Below, piece by piece: positions 5,468-6,004 of a stretch of DNA of 6,004 nt. The notes below the pieces were generated by a model. The model made no database searches. It was given only the letters and a program-made list of their open reading frames with translations, and was not told where the DNA came from. Origin of the DNA: Chloroflexota bacterium (lineage in GTDB: Bacteria > Chloroflexota > Dormibacteria > Dormibacterales > Dormibacteraceae); the NCBI GenBank assembly GCA_005879675.1, contig VBJE01000128.1, positions 1 through 6,004 of the forward strand, given 5' to 3'. The translations under genes were made by a program, and so were the position numbers. The first letter of the stretch is position 1, and each line of letters opens with the position of its first letter.

Positions 5468-6004
5468 CCACTCGCTCCGGCCGTTCGGTTGAAGTAACCG
5501 GCCATCACCCATTTTTGACGGCGCGTGGTTGGCAGCCACTGCACGACATAGTGGTCGGCGATCGAATCGCTGTTCCGCGCGTTGTCAATTGCTTCGGGCA
5601 CGATTCGAATCTCGACCTGGGTCAGGTAAGACTGCTCGCATATTTCATCGCCGAAGGCAGCCTGAGTAGGAGTTCCCCAGGTTTCACGAACGCAGACCCC
5701 GACCTGGTGTCTGACTTCGTCTCCCAAATCGAGAGGCTCTATCCGACGCTCCGCATTCGCCGCTATGGGATCACCTATTACCCGGCGGGACCAGGTGGCC
5801 GCACAAATCCCTTGACTCTTTGGCTTCGTGACCTTGGCTTGATGGGAAAGCTGGCTGACGCGAAGCGCTTCCCTGCTTGCATTTGGCGATGGGATCGCGA
5901 CCGGCTGCGGGAGTTCATCAAGGTTCTGATGAGCTGCGACGGGACGATCTACTCGATGGGCGGCTATCCGCGGATCGAATTCGCGGTCGCCTCCGAAGGC
6001 CTGG
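5443..6004 (+). CDS. Intein fragment in dnaB: Hint block B plus LAGLIDADG homing endonuclease (partial at both ends)
   Basis: The frame is open from 5443 (preceding stop TGA 5440-5442) to the window edge, giving 187 codons. A Hint splicing-domain block B is clear: TTRSGRSVEVTGHHPFLT (9-26), with the T-x-x-H pair Thr19/His22, then GWQPLHDIVVGDRIAVPR (29-46). Next come the two helices of a LAGLIDADG endonuclease: LLAYFIAEGSL (64-74, acidic residue Glu71) and LREFIKVLMSCDGTIY (155-170, Asp166). The K-x-x-P element KRFPACIW (141-148) precedes the second helix, as in intein block D. Such inteins excise themselves from the host protein, and the nuclease spreads the element by homing into empty alleles. 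The N-terminal splice block (first Cys/Ser and GD) is absent from the junction, and the C-terminal HN-nucleophile block lies beyond the edge. G+C is mostly about 53-65%, below that of rplI and early dnaB. As shown, it could not splice. Confidence 0.92.

Noticed and set aside
4993..5727. A 244-codon minus-strand open frame opposite dnaB and the intein
   Set aside because: It is the exact antisense of recognisable DnaB and intein motifs and has no identifiable domain. Its continuity across the junction does not make it a gene.
5464..6004. Group I intron with a free-standing LAGLIDADG homing endonuclease instead of an intein
   Set aside because: The Hint block B (T-x-x-H, then GW-x-PL and GDRIAVPR) fused in frame ahead of the endonuclease is specific to inteins and their relatives.
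1..6004. CRISPR array, tRNA or rRNA genes, insertion-sequence ends
   Set aside because: Reading through the window I saw no spaced direct repeats, cloverleaf sequence, rRNA signatures or transposase motifs with flanking inverted repeats.

Overview
The window comes from a high-GC bacterial chromosome. Coding DNA is roughly 65-70% G+C by hand count, codons mostly end in G or C, and GTG starts are common. No rRNA or other marker allows firm placement. An actinobacterial, Chloroflexota or Candidatus Dormibacterota-like origin would fit, but that is inference. Two gene models look damaged (a 1-base slip at about 1645 and a break at about 5440-5465), so the DNA may be a metagenomic or lightly polished assembly.

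Layout. Positions 1-1054 (minus) hold the first 351 codons of an AMP-forming fatty acyl-CoA ligase that runs off the left edge. Positions 1055-1322 are a divergent intergenic region with a strong GC hairpin plus T-tract on the plus strand and two promoter-like elements. Positions 1323-2560 (plus) hold a multi-membrane GT87/DUF2029-type glycosyltransferase whose frame shifts by one base near 1645. Its 3' end converges with, and apparently overlaps, an MFS transporter with SLC45/sugar-symporter-like signatures (3730-2453, minus). From 3798 a compact plus-strand cluster follows: a DUF1232/YkvA-like membrane protein, rplI (ribosomal protein L9) and dnaB (replicative helicase), with gaps of 1 and 10 bases.

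The most interesting part is dnaB. Its N-terminal domain, linker, Walker A and SLEM motif read normally to about codon 260, then the frame breaks. In another frame, without interruption to the window edge, lies a 187-codon piece of a large intein. It has a Hint block B (T-x-x-H) and both LAGLIDADG homing-endonuclease helices. The intein's N-terminal splice block (nucleophile Cys/Ser and the following GD) and the rest of its N-extein are absent from the junction. A drop in G+C and a change in codon choice begin near Walker A, about 130-150 bases before the break. Either this is a deletion or misassembly within an intein-bearing dnaB, or a homing/recombination event replaced the 3' part of the gene with foreign sequence.

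How the genes relate: DUF1232-rplI-dnaB looks like one transcription unit linking a translation and a replication gene. The acyl-CoA ligase, glycosyltransferase and MFS transporter are separate units with no clear common pathway.
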